Shown here piece by piece: positions 52,828 to 61,068 of a stretch of 64,000 nt of DNA. The first letter of the stretch is position 1. Each line of letters opens with the position of its first letter. Made by a program: the position numbers and the translations under genes. The notes under the pieces were generated by a model, which ran no database searches, was not told where the DNA came from, and worked only from the letters and a program-made list of their open reading frames with translations. The DNA lies in assembly GCF_005144865.1 (NCBI RefSeq), contig NZ_SWFM01000001.1:620001-684000 (forward strand), written 5' to 3'. Source of the DNA: Guptibacillus hwajinpoensis (lineage in GTDB: Bacteria; Bacillota; Bacilli; Bacillales; Guptibacillaceae).

Positions 52828-53249
52828 TGGTCATAAAGGTTGTAGAATCGAAAAGTGAGTTAGATGATGCCTTTAAAGTAAGATATACCGTTTTTGTAGA
52901 AGAACAAAAAGTTCCGGCTGAGCTTGAAATCGATGAAAACGAAAAAGACGCAATTCATTTTGTAGCTTATGATGAACATACTCCTGTGGCTGCTGGTCGC
53001 TTTAGAGTATTGGATCAAAAGGCTAAAGTCGAGAGAATATGCGTGCTTAGTTCTTACAGAAAAACGGGCCTTGGCCAAGAGCTAATGATTACAATAGAAA
53101 AACATGCAAAGAAATTGGAGCTTACAAAAACGAAGCTTAACGCACAATTGACTGCGGTTGGGTTCTACAAGAAGCTTGGCTATGAAACAGTTTCTGAAGA
53201 ATTTATGGACGCAGGAATTCCTCACGTTACAATGATAAAAGAGCTATGA
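52827..53249 (+). CDS. yjcF: GNAT-family N-acetyltransferase YjcF
   Basis: A 140-residue GNAT protein. It begins VVESKSELDDAFKVRYTVFV, then EEQKVPAELEID, HFVAYDEHTPVAAGRFRV, and the acetyl-CoA loop RKTGLGQELM near residue 88. It is coupled to yjcG by a one-base overlap (TAATG). The acceptor is unknown. Confidence 0.9.
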   Translation: MVIKVVESKSELDDAFKVRYTVFVEEQKVPAELEIDENEKDAIHFVAYDEHTPVAAGRFRVLDQKAKVERICVLSSYRKTGLGQELMITIEKHAKKLELTKTKLNAQLTAVGFYKKLGYETVSEEFMDAGIPHVTMIKEL

Positions 53250-53277
53250 CACTGGTAATTGCCAGTGTCTTTTTTTT
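53248..53277 (+). terminator. yjcGF terminator
   Basis: An 8-bp stem GACACTGG / CCAGTGTC with a 6-base loop and nine T residues. Confidence 0.9.
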
Positions 53278-53420
53278 TCCCACTTTTTAGCACTCCTTTC
53301 AATCCCTATAAAAATGAACTTTTTTAGAAGAAGTACTCTTTGATACGATTTAATTCCTTAGTTTAATAATTGAATTACCATTCATATTTTCTTCTGTGAA
53401 TGGTGACTCTTTTAAGCTAA

Positions 53421-53562
53421 CTACACCCTGAAATTTATTGGTGCGTTCTCATGCTTGCTGAGCCACGTTAACGAGACTCGGAACCCTCCTTCTCCTTCTT
53501 TAGCTCCATTATAATAACCCTCTATATCATGATCTAATTGAATATCAGGATTTTTTACTCAT
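53421..53562 (-). pseudogene. Possible short gene with a one-base frameshift at its start
   Basis: In the 561-bp gap 53250-53810 the minus strand carries a coherent 45-codon frame ending TAG (NPDIQLDHDIEGYYNGAKEG, then GEGGFRVSLTWLSKHENAPI, then NFRV). It has no start codon, but an ATG at 53562 with a GAGGAA site upstream reads MSKK and then falls out of frame in an A6 run. Dropping one A would give a whole protein of about 46 residues. It may be a new pseudogene, a sequencing error or chance. The rest of the gap shows nothing I can name. Confidence 0.35.
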
Positions 53563-53810
53563 TGAGAAAATGTTCCTCACAAATGGAGTGGTCGCAACAT
53601 TAGGAATGGTTATTTCGGTGCGAAAGATTTTAGGAAGTTTTAATTATTTGCTATGTACACCCTACTATGTGCTATGAAACTGAGAAGAAAATGTTCTGTT
53701 ATCTTTTAAATTTATTGCATATCTCTTCAAAAAAATGAAATGTATCATAATTATTTCACCTTCCTTTCGCACATGCTAAGAAAGCAAATTGAAACGGAGA
53801 AGGTGATCCT

Positions 53811-54488
53811 TTGAATATTGGATCGATAACACTGGAGCTGATCGTTGGTTTCCTTGCATTACTCATATTAACAAAGTCTCTCGGCAAAACGCAGATTACT
53901 CAGATCACACCTTTCGACTTCATTTCTTCCCTTGTCCTTGGGGAACTTGTAGGAAATGCCATTTATGATAAACACGTTAATATCTTCTCAATTATGTATT
54001 CGGTTTTTCTTTGGGGCATTCTTATTTACTTTGTAGAGTGGATAACTCAGAAATTTCGTGGAACAAGAGGATTCCTCGAAGGAAGCCCTTCTATTGTAAT
54101 TCATAACGGGAAAATCAAACGAGATCAGCTCAAAAAAAATAAACTGGATATTAATCAACTTCAAAACCTTCTAAGACAAAAAGACGTATTTTCCATCCAA
54201 GAAGTTGAATTTGCTGTACTTGAAACGAACGGAAGCATAAGTGTCTTAAAGAAATCGGATTATCAACAAGCTACTAAGCAGGACTTTGACCTTAAAGCGA
54301 CGCGAGGTTATTTATCTGTGTCTATCATTTCCGATGGAAAAGTGGACTATGGAAATCTTAAAGAAGCTGGTTTAGATGAAGAATGGCTATATAAAACGTT
54401 AAGGGAACATCATATTGATCATCCTGAAGAAGTGTTGCTTCTTGAGTGGAAACAAGATGAAGGTATCTTTCTGCAGAAATTGGACTAG
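53811..54488 (+). CDS. DUF421/YetF-family membrane protein
   Basis: A 225-residue protein with about three N-terminal helices (5-22, 38-55, 60-78) and a two-part cytosolic domain. LTKSLGKTQITQITPFDFIS, ALVLGELVGNAIYD-like LVLGELVGNAI and FLEGSPSIVIHNGKI are the DUF421/YetF hallmarks. B. subtilis has several paralogues (e.g. YetF, YdfR), and spore germination roles have been discussed for some relatives. Starts TTG at 53811 after GGAGAAGGTGATCC. Function unknown. Confidence 0.88.
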   Translation: MNIGSITLELIVGFLALLILTKSLGKTQITQITPFDFISSLVLGELVGNAIYDKHVNIFSIMYSVFLWGILIYFVEWITQKFRGTRGFLEGSPSIVIHNGKIKRDQLKKNKLDINQLQNLLRQKDVFSIQEVEFAVLETNGSISVLKKSDYQQATKQDFDLKATRGYLSVSIISDGKVDYGNLKEAGLDEEWLYKTLREHHIDHPEEVLLLEWKQDEGIFLQKLD

Positions 54489-54502
54489 ATAAAAATGGAA
54501 AA

Positions 54503-54528
54503 AAGAGCAGATTACTCTGCTCTTAAAA
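54503..54528. terminator. Terminator after the DUF421 gene
   Basis: An 8-bp stem AAGAGCAG / CTGCTCTT with a 6-base loop. It overlaps the stop codon of the minus-strand gene. Confidence 0.65.
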
Positions 54529-54774
54529 CCAGGAAAAACCATCTTTGTCTTCTTTATCTTCTCTATCAGCTTCGACCTCATCTTTATATTCTTTGTGATG
54601 ATCGTCCTCACTATCTACATCATTAACGCCGAAATACCACCATGGGTCTTGACGTTGACCTCTCTCATCTCTTCCTCGGTGATCATCGTTATCATTTTGA
54701 ATAATAACTTCATTTGCTTTAATAATAACTTTATCTACATGAATAACCTTTGGCTTTCTTTTCTTCTCAGACAT
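54523..54774 (-). CDS. Small acidic, low-complexity protein, perhaps spore-associated
   Basis: An 83-residue protein. Residues 1-29 form an ordered basic strand-like stretch (KPKVIHVDKVIIKANEVIIQ), the rest is Asp/Glu/His/Arg-rich and disordered, ending DGFSWF. The ATG at 54774 is behind GGGAGGGGACAGC. The motif of a repeated valine/isoleucine stretch followed by charged low-complexity reminds me of minor spore-coat-like proteins, but I cannot name the family. Neighbours on the right are also of unknown function. Confidence 0.6.
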   Translation of the reverse strand: MSEKKRKPKVIHVDKVIIKANEVIIQNDNDDHRGRDERGQRQDPWWYFGVNDVDSEDDHHKEYKDEVEADREDKEDKDGFSWF

Positions 54775-54891
54775 GCTGTCCCCTCCCAAAATTATACTCC
54801 TCATACACTGTATCCTATGCAGAGTGGTGGAACTGGGTATGGGCACATTTTTTTCTTTTAATAAAGCTCTTTTCCGAATCGAAAAGAACCT

Positions 54892-55809
54892 TTAATAACT
54901 AATGACAATTTGATTCGAAACTTTTATTCGATAGTTTTCTTTTTGGAAATACACAAATCCTTCAATGATAACCGGTTCTTTAAATTCAGACCTTATCGGA
55001 ATTTGAAAACTTTCTATACCAATCTGCTCTCCTGGCTTCAGTGTGACGGGATGAAGTGGTGAGACCCAAATTTCACCTTTATCCTTTGCTTTTTCTAACC
55101 AGTCATGATCAGGAAATACCCATTGAACACCTTCCTTTGAGTCAAGTGAGCGCGTCTCAGCTTGTTCAATCGGATAAATTTTCCCTTTTAATACCGCCGT
55201 TTCAGTTGGTCGAAAACGAAAACATACTAGTGGATTTCGTAAATTCTTCGTTCCACAGTTCTCAATTTGTAAATCTCCCCGTATAATGACGGAGTGTTTT
55301 TTATCGAGTATAAGTGAAGTATTAAAATAACTAATTGCATACAATTCATCTACCGCTTCACTTTGTTCTTCATCTTCATTTATAGTATGGTTCTCCTGGT
55401 ACTGAGCGCGTTTCTCAAGATTCTTAATCTTTCCCTGATAATGCTGAAGCCGTTTATCTTTATCATTAATTTCAACTTGCATTGTCGCAAGAAGGTCTTC
55501 ATAACTTTTGATTTTCGCTAGAGATTCGCTTCCGCTATCTTCAAAAACAGTCTTTTGTTTTCCTTCTAATTCAGTTTTCAAAATTGACTGCTCATTTGAC
55601 TGTTTCTCAAGCTCCTTCTTTAGCATAATTAATTCTTCTTTTAACTGAACAATAATATCCTCATTTTCCTTGCTTGACTCAATTTGCTTCTCTAGTGAAG
55701 CAATTTGATCATTAGCAAAAATGAGCTCTTTCTCAAGCTCCAATGACTTTTCTTGAAAGTATTTTGTACGTGTGATGAGACGAGAGTAGCTAAGCTTTTC
55801 TCCCTGCAT
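54892..55809 (-). CDS. Coiled-coil plus beta-domain protein, unknown function
   Basis: A 305-residue protein. Residues 1-145 are a long coiled coil rich in Glu, Lys and Gln. After an acidic hinge (NEDEEQSEAVDEL) the second half is beta-rich with NCGTKNLRNPLVCFRFRPTE, KGEIWVSPLHPVTLKPGEQI and FKEPVIIEGFVYFQKENYRI. No signal peptide or membrane helix is seen. ATG 55809 follows GGGAGGGGGAGGAACA. No family comes to mind. Same strand as the Cys-rich gene upstream. Confidence 0.6.
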   Translation of the reverse strand: MQGEKLSYSRLITRTKYFQEKSLELEKELIFANDQIASLEKQIESSKENEDIIVQLKEELIMLKKELEKQSNEQSILKTELEGKQKTVFEDSGSESLAKIKSYEDLLATMQVEINDKDKRLQHYQGKIKNLEKRAQYQENHTINEDEEQSEAVDELYAISYFNTSLILDKKHSVIIRGDLQIENCGTKNLRNPLVCFRFRPTETAVLKGKIYPIEQAETRSLDSKEGVQWVFPDHDWLEKAKDKGEIWVSPLHPVTLKPGEQIGIESFQIPIRSEFKEPVIIEGFVYFQKENYRIKVSNQIVISY

Positions 55810-55883
55810 TGTTCCTCCCCCTCCCTACCCGAAGCTCACCTGCTATTATATATGTATGAAAGGAATGTCTCTTTTCATAACAA

Positions 55884-55914
55884 AAAAGTGCAGGATACGT
55901 TCTCCTGCACTTTT
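55884..55914 (-). terminator. Terminator of the Cys-rich gene
   Basis: A 12-bp stem AAAAGTGCAGGA / TCCTGCACTTTT followed by TTG TTATG on the minus strand. Confidence 0.85.
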
Positions 55915-55917
55915 CAT

Positions 55918-57093
55918 TTATGGTTGCCTTTTGTACTTTAGGTCTTCAAAACTGATGCAATCGTCAACCGCTAGTTCGCCTTCTTCAACTTCAACTGTTC
56001 CTGTATTAAATACAACTTTGCCTCGACGATTCAATAAATGCACTTCGAACCACTGATCTTCTTCAGAGTCTACAACAGCTAATTTAAAATCAAGCTCGCG
56101 ACCGCGATCGGTCTCTCCAGATCCTTCAATGATGAACTTCAATCCTTCGCCACACTCTTGACACTCAAGCGTATCTTGATCGAAGCTAGTAGCTGTGAAA
56201 GTAAAGTCACGCTTTCCATCACTTGAGTCTGTATCATGGAAGTTGAGCTTCATTGAGCTACCATTCAGGCTACAATCATCACATATATTAACTTTTAATG
56301 TAACGTTACCTGATTCTTCATCAGAGTCAGTTTCACCACTTGCTTCCCCACTTAATGAGCAATCACAGTTTGGACGCGGGAAGATATCAGGACATTGCTC
56401 TGGGAATTCAATTGTAGGACACTCATCGATTAAGTCAGGTGCTAACAAGTCGTTATCACGAGGTGAACAGAATTTAGCAAGCACTTCTAGCTTAACTTCA
56501 GCTTCAACTTGAATATCTACACAGAAGATAACCTCGAGATCAAATGATTCTGGAGCAGGACAGTTTAATAGCACAGTTCCTGAAGGAATTCGACAAACAA
56601 TCTTCGTAATTCTGCAGTAAAGGTGAGTCCCACTTGGAAAACAAAGGACAAATGATTCGAGTACAGATGCATTACAATCTAAATGTGTAACTAGCTTCCC
56701 ATGACGATCGACTACTTTAACTTTCACATCTGTCGTAAAGAGGAGATCAACTAGCTGAGCATCTGCGAACCCTCCTCCAGGAATAGGTACGCTAACATCT
56801 CTTTTCTCTCCAATTTGTTCACAGAAGAAATCATCTCCAGTGTGCTCGCTTCCTGTTAATGGGAACAACGGAGGCGCTTCTGGTGTATTACACACAATAC
56901 GAAGCGGACGTCGGCTGGGATCTTCCATGGCGCATTCGATCTCTCTTAGCTGCTTATCTGTAAATTCAATCGTCTTCTTTACAGAAAGCTGATCGGTCAC
57001 CCAGTCGTATACTTTTTGAACGCGAATGCACTCGTCCTGCAAGCTATTAGCAGCTGTAGCTACGGTGCGTTTCTTATGTGGTTTGTGACCCAT
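55918..57093 (-). CDS. Cys-rich two-domain protein, possibly an exosporium or surface protein
   Basis: A 391-residue protein with 20 Cys by eye, no signal peptide. The start KKRTVATAANSLQDECIRVQ leads into VYDWVTDQLSV, a YDWV segment I associate with spore-surface proteins of Bacilli. The middle is strand-rich with regularly spaced single Cys (LDCNA, VLCFP, LYCRI, IVCRI, LNCPA, IFCVD). The last third has paired Cys, CDC, CDDC and CQEC, and acidic sequence. Disulfide crosslinking as in coat proteins would fit. This is an inference from composition. ATG 57093 after AAGGAACGAT. Confidence 0.5.
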   Translation of the reverse strand: MGHKPHKKRTVATAANSLQDECIRVQKVYDWVTDQLSVKKTIEFTDKQLREIECAMEDPSRRPLRIVCNTPEAPPLFPLTGSEHTGDDFFCEQIGEKRDVSVPIPGGGFADAQLVDLLFTTDVKVKVVDRHGKLVTHLDCNASVLESFVLCFPSGTHLYCRITKIVCRIPSGTVLLNCPAPESFDLEVIFCVDIQVEAEVKLEVLAKFCSPRDNDLLAPDLIDECPTIEFPEQCPDIFPRPNCDCSLSGEASGETDSDEESGNVTLKVNICDDCSLNGSSMKLNFHDTDSSDGKRDFTFTATSFDQDTLECQECGEGLKFIIEGSGETDRGRELDFKLAVVDSEEDQWFEVHLLNRRGKVVFNTGTVEVEEGELAVDDCISFEDLKYKRQP

Positions 57094-57290
57094 ATCGTTC
57101 CTTCCTTTCTTTCACATTATAGGTTGATTCACTACATATTATGGAGATAGCTAAGATTTGCAACTGTATAGGCTGCCCAAATTTTCTAAAAGTCTATTTA
57201 TACCTTCTTTTGAACGATTCATTTATAAGAGTCTTGCATGCCTAAAACGCTTATTTAATTCAACTTCCATCATTAAGGAGTGGATGATTC

Positions 57291-58103
57291 ATGATACCGA
57301 TATATTGGAAAAGGAAAAGAATAATATCTTTGCCTGAGGAAAGGAGAGATGATCTGAGTCTGATATTGCCCTATTGGGGGCTATTACTGGATGGAGAAAC
57401 AAATGAAATACTTCCTGGTTTAGCGAATTGTCATGTTGTCATTCAGGGATTAGATCAACAGTTGCTTAGAGAAGTATCGATCGCTCTTCAACATACAGGC
57501 ATCTCCTTTTCTGGAGTAGAAGAACAGCAATATTCCAGTCTGCATCTCACTGTCTCTTTTAAAGAAATTCCTCCTGCTCAAATCACTTTTACGCTCATGA
57601 ACATGACCTATTATTTGAAACCTTTACTTTCACAATCGGCTGATCTACAGAAAGCGATCCATAAGAGAATTTGGCTACCTGTTGCAAGCACAACTTATGA
57701 ATTTGAAGTTCATCCATTAGAGCAGCAACATATAGCCGAGTGGCTGTGCTATATCACTATTCAATCTTTCTTACGTTCGTCATTTCAATCGGTATCAGAA
57801 ATTTTGATTTCAGATTATAGAGAACTGGTATCAACTGTACTTTCTAGAATCAACCCTGAATTTGCTCAATTTCAGTTAGAAAATAATAAACAAATCAAGG
57901 AAGATTGGCCCGAACCACCTTCTGATTTAACTCCTTCTTCAAAGAGCAATAGTTTGATAAAAGATGATCATAGTGAAGAACCTTTTAATCCATTTAAATC
58001 AAACGATAACAACCATAAAGAGAAATTTAACCCTTTCAAGTTTCAGAACAACTCTAAACAAACATCGATTATCAAACCGTTTCATTATAAAAAACAATCA
58101 TAA
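57291..58103 (+). CDS. Protein with a disordered tail bearing FNPFK repeats, unknown
   Basis: A 270-residue protein. Residues 1-195 are ordered, with about 40 residues that look like a mixed alpha-beta domain (LPGLANCHVVIQGLDQQLLR, LHLTVSFKEIPPAQITFTLM). The tail from about 200 is Ser/Asn/Lys/Asp-rich and carries EPFNPFKSN, KFNPFKFQN and IIKPFHYKK, three related short motifs. Such repeated motifs often bind a partner. ATG 57291 after AAGGAGTGGATGATTC. I do not recognise a family. It is divergent from the Cys-rich gene. Confidence 0.6.
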   Translation: MIPIYWKRKRIISLPEERRDDLSLILPYWGLLLDGETNEILPGLANCHVVIQGLDQQLLREVSIALQHTGISFSGVEEQQYSSLHLTVSFKEIPPAQITFTLMNMTYYLKPLLSQSADLQKAIHKRIWLPVASTTYEFEVHPLEQQHIAEWLCYITIQSFLRSSFQSVSEILISDYRELVSTVLSRINPEFAQFQLENNKQIKEDWPEPPSDLTPSSKSNSLIKDDHSEEPFNPFKSNDNNHKEKFNPFKFQNNSKQTSIIKPFHYKKQS

Positions 58104-58173
58104 TGTACACTCTACTCCTTCTTGTTGAATAAACTATGTTATGTCAATACACTCTTTGACAAGGAGGATTCTA

Positions 58174-58308
58174 GTGAAGAAAAAGGACATTCAAGCTCTT
58201 TATAAACAAGCCAAGAGGCGTCCGAGAGGGCAATCCGCAAAACAAGTACAAAAATCCGGTTGCAAATCCTGTGGAAAAGTAACTTGGAAGCCCTCTACTC
58301 AGGATTAA
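58174..58308 (+). CDS. Small basic CxxC protein (44 residues)
   Basis: GTG at 58174 after AAGGAGGATTCTA, a strong ribosome site, opens 44 codons. The protein is basic (KKKDIQALYKQAKRRPRGQS) with one CKSC motif near residue 30 and a KVTWKPSTQD tail. It was too short for the ORF list. Unrecognised. It follows the FNPFK-repeat gene by about 70 bases. Confidence 0.55.
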   Translation: MKKKDIQALYKQAKRRPRGQSAKQVQKSGCKSCGKVTWKPSTQD

Positions 58309-58343
58309 TCCATTTCAACGGTTATTATTTATTAACAAAAAAT

Positions 58344-58368
58344 ATCACCTTTCGTATTGAAAGGTGAT
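58344..58368 (-). terminator. Terminator of the surface-glycan operon
   Basis: A 10-bp stem ATCACCTTTC / GAAAGGTGAT with a 5-base loop; the minus strand continues TATTTTTTG. It stands 30-50 bases after the last gene of the operon. Confidence 0.85.
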
Positions 58369-58395
58369 TGTTCTGCTTCTATTTTCATTTCAGTA

Positions 58396-59433
58396 TCATC
58401 TACTTATCGCAACCAATTTAGTGATTGCCTGTTCGAAAAGATTAACGCTTCTCGTCCAAGTCCAGGCAGCAGCATCCTGTTCTCCCTGTTTAGCTAATTT
58501 TTCACGCAACCTTGGGTTATGAATGAGTCGAAAGATATCCTCTGAGAGCTTATTTTCATATCTGTATGAAATAAGACAGTTTTCCTCATGCCTACAATAG
58601 TCTGCGTTTCCACCTGCGTATGTTGTTGCGAGAGCAGCTCCGCACCTCATAGCTTCAAGACCTGGAAGTGAAGCTGTGTCGTATGTTGACGAATTTACAA
58701 AGATATCTGATTGATTGTAGTGATAGCACAACTCCGTATCGTCTGCAGGTGTATAGAACCTGAATTTCCCGTTTTTCTTCAGCTTTTGAAGATCAGATGA
58801 GCTAGCTAATTCGGCAGGTGGACAAAAGAAATTGATTTTAATATGGTTATAGCGGTTTTTAACCATCTCAAGCTGTTGAATTAAGTAAGTCTGCTCCCTA
58901 TGCCACGAAAAACCTCCTTCAACCTTACGGATAACAGCAGATACTTCTAGTTGATCATCCGGTTTCCTTATGTTGAGATTCTTAAACGAAGAGCTAACAC
59001 CTACTGGTACAATTTCACCTGATATTCCGTGGTTTAATTTGATTAAATCACGGTGCCATTTGGATAAAACGATTATGCGCGGTGTTACATGGTACGTAGG
59101 GAACGTAATGTGATTATCTGGCAAGAAAGCAGGCTCATAGCAAAGGCTAAAACGAACGTGAACTCCTTTTCCATTTTTGCTGGCCTGCTGGGCTTGCGGA
59201 ACAGTTAAATAATAGTTTGAAACAATCACATCACTATTGGGATAATCTGTTTCTACAATCATTGGGGACTTTGTTCTAATGAGCTTCGCTTTAATATCAA
59301 ACTCCACATCGCCTTGTGGTGGCATGAGAATGATAACCTCATGTCCCTGTTCAACAAGTCCGTTTGTTACTTCAGCAAGCATACGCTGTGCGCCACCTTT
59401 ACAAAGTGTCAAAATTGGAAATGTGAATTTCAT
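58396..59433 (-). CDS. Glycosyltransferase, GT4-like (GT-B fold)
   Basis: A 345-residue glycosyltransferase. The N-terminal lobe starts MKFTFPILTLCKGGAQRMLA, with the GGA-type acceptor-side motif. The C-terminal lobe has YNQSDIFVNSSTYDTASLPG with LEAMRCGAALATTYAGG, the EX7E-like GT4 donor site. It transfers a sugar from a nucleotide donor. It resembles spore-surface glycosyltransferases such as B. subtilis YtcC in the way its ends look. It is the last of six coupled genes, overlapping the GT2 gene by 4 bases. Confidence 0.85.
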   Translation of the reverse strand: MKFTFPILTLCKGGAQRMLAEVTNGLVEQGHEVIILMPPQGDVEFDIKAKLIRTKSPMIVETDYPNSDVIVSNYYLTVPQAQQASKNGKGVHVRFSLCYEPAFLPDNHITFPTYHVTPRIIVLSKWHRDLIKLNHGISGEIVPVGVSSSFKNLNIRKPDDQLEVSAVIRKVEGGFSWHREQTYLIQQLEMVKNRYNHIKINFFCPPAELASSSDLQKLKKNGKFRFYTPADDTELCYHYNQSDIFVNSSTYDTASLPGLEAMRCGAALATTYAGGNADYCRHEENCLISYRYENKLSEDIFRLIHNPRLREKLAKQGEQDAAAWTWTRSVNLFEQAITKLVAISR

Positions 59434-60143
59434 GGTGTAGTCTCCCTTAAGATTAGATCCAATATTGATTTTCTGTATCGATTTCTCACAAGCTGAATTT
59501 CTCTCGGAATATCAGTGGCATGTTTTTTTGTGCCCATCTCTCCATGAACCCTGTAAAACACAAGAGGCTCCTCAACGTAATGAAAATCGTACTTTTGCAC
59601 GACTCTAAGCCATAAATCATAATCCTGTGCGTAAGAAAGAGATTCATCAAACAAGCCAACCTCTTGAAATATATCCATCTTCATCATGACTGTACAGCCA
59701 TTAATAGGGCATCCAGCCTTTAATGTTTTGTAGAACTGAAGTCGATTTGGGAACGAAACACCTACATTTCCGCTTTTAGGTTTATCATTCTCATCAATTA
59801 GGACGTAATTCGAATAGCTAACAGAAGCTTGATGTTGTTTCATAAAGTTCAATTGTTTCTCTACTTTATCTGGTCTATACAAATCATCTGAACTTAACCA
59901 ACTAAAATACTTACCTGTTGCTGCTCGAATTCCAGTATTTAAAGCACTCCCAGTACCTCCATTTCCTTTCTTGATGTACCGAACTTTGTTTAAAAAAGGT
60001 GTCAACTTCTCCTCATTTACTTTAGATCCGTCATTAACGACAATTACTTCAATATTTTCATACGTTTGCGCAAGGGCACATTTAATTGCGCGGTCCACGT
60101 AAGCACAATTATAAAAAGGAATGATAATTGATACTTTCTCCAC
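59430..60143 (-). CDS. Family 2 glycosyltransferase
   Basis: A 237-residue GT-A enzyme. It opens VSIIIPFYNCAYVDRAIKCA, then VIVVNDGS, the donor Asp pair in SWLSSDDLYRPDKV, and the later LFDESLSYAQDYDLWLRVVQ with an acceptor-side Asp. It is short and has no membrane segment. It starts 13 bases after the epimerase gene. Donor sugar unknown; the amino-sugar made by the three-gene set upstream is a natural candidate. Confidence 0.9.
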   Translation of the reverse strand: MEKVSIIIPFYNCAYVDRAIKCALAQTYENIEVIVVNDGSKVNEEKLTPFLNKVRYIKKGNGGTGSALNTGIRAATGKYFSWLSSDDLYRPDKVEKQLNFMKQHQASVSYSNYVLIDENDKPKSGNVGVSFPNRLQFYKTLKAGCPINGCTVMMKMDIFQEVGLFDESLSYAQDYDLWLRVVQKYDFHYVEEPLVFYRVHGEMGTKKHATDIPREIQLVRNRYRKSILDLILRETTP

Positions 60144-60156
60144 AGCTTTCCCCTCC

Positions 60157-61068
60157 TTATTGCTCAGGTGTACTATTTCTATAATAGTTCAACGTGTCGC
60201 TAAGTGATGAATGTAGTGAACGCGTTGGAGTCCAACCAAGAGCATTGATATCTTTCATTGTCATCTTAACTTTAGGTTCGTTATTTCTGTTTTCCTTTGC
60301 TTCAATAGTGATATTTATTTTGGTTAACCTTTTCATATGGAGAACAATTTCTTCAAGTGCATGACTTTTGCCTGATCCAATTTCATATACTTTCCCAATT
60401 TCTCCAGACTGCAATAATAAATCATATGCTGTGATAACATCTCTAACATCTAGAAAATCTCGTTGAATGGATAAATCGTTCAAGTATAGCTTGCCGTCTA
60501 CTTGCTGTTTTTCTTCCATTTGAACGATTTTTCTAGCGATTACAGAGCAAACACCATTTGAATTACCAGGGCCGATTAAATTGGAAGGTTTTGCGAGTAT
60601 GACATTTACCTTATATAAACTAGCCCAACTTTCTGCTATAACCATCTGCATCGATTTGCTAAGGCTATAAGGGTGTGGTGGAGGGCCATCTTTAATGAAA
60701 TCGTGTTGTAAAGCGGAGCCAACAACAACCACTCGTGTTCTTGGAGATTCTGTACGTACGGCTTCAAGAAGATAGAGCGTGGATAGAACATTTGCTTCAA
60801 TCGATTGATCAGGATCTTCCCAGGATGCTGCAACTGAATTTAAACCTGCAAGGTGGAGGACAAAATCAGGTTGCTCCTTACTAATTAAGGCAGTAACCTC
60901 ATATTTATCTGTAACATTACATTTACAGACTTTAACCCTTGTAAGATCAAAGTGATGTTTTCGCACGACAGCAATTACGTGCCAGCCGAGTTGCACGAAA
61001 TGCTGACACGCATGCTGTCCTGTGAAACCTGATGCCCCGGTTATAAGAATAGTAGGTTTATTCTTCAT
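60157..61068 (-). CDS. NAD-dependent epimerase/dehydratase (extended SDR)
   Basis: A 303-residue extended SDR. The nucleotide motif is TGASGFTGQHA near residue 10, the active-site YxxxK is PYSLSKSMQM near residue 136, and QRDFLDVRDVITAYDLLLQS follows. The sequence resembles GDP-6-deoxy-4-keto-mannose reductases and related sugar-nucleotide enzymes. It overlaps the RmlD-type gene by 4 bases. The product could be a second deoxy sugar of the same glycan. Substrate inferred from context only. Confidence 0.8.
   Translation of the reverse strand: MKNKPTILITGASGFTGQHACQHFVQLGWHVIAVVRKHHFDLTRVKVCKCNVTDKYEVTALISKEQPDFVLHLAGLNSVAASWEDPDQSIEANVLSTLYLLEAVRTESPRTRVVVVGSALQHDFIKDGPPPHPYSLSKSMQMVIAESWASLYKVNVILAKPSNLIGPGNSNGVCSVIARKIVQMEEKQQVDGKLYLNDLSIQRDFLDVRDVITAYDLLLQSGEIGKVYEIGSGKSHALEEIVLHMKRLTKINITIEAKENRNNEPKVKMTMKDINALGWTPTRSLHSSLSDTLNYYRNSTPEQ

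Noticed and set aside
54595-54861. Plus-strand hydrophobic frame of 88 residues
   Set aside because: It is antisense to the acidic protein; the Asp-rich codons read as Ile/Val on the other strand, which makes it look like a membrane protein.
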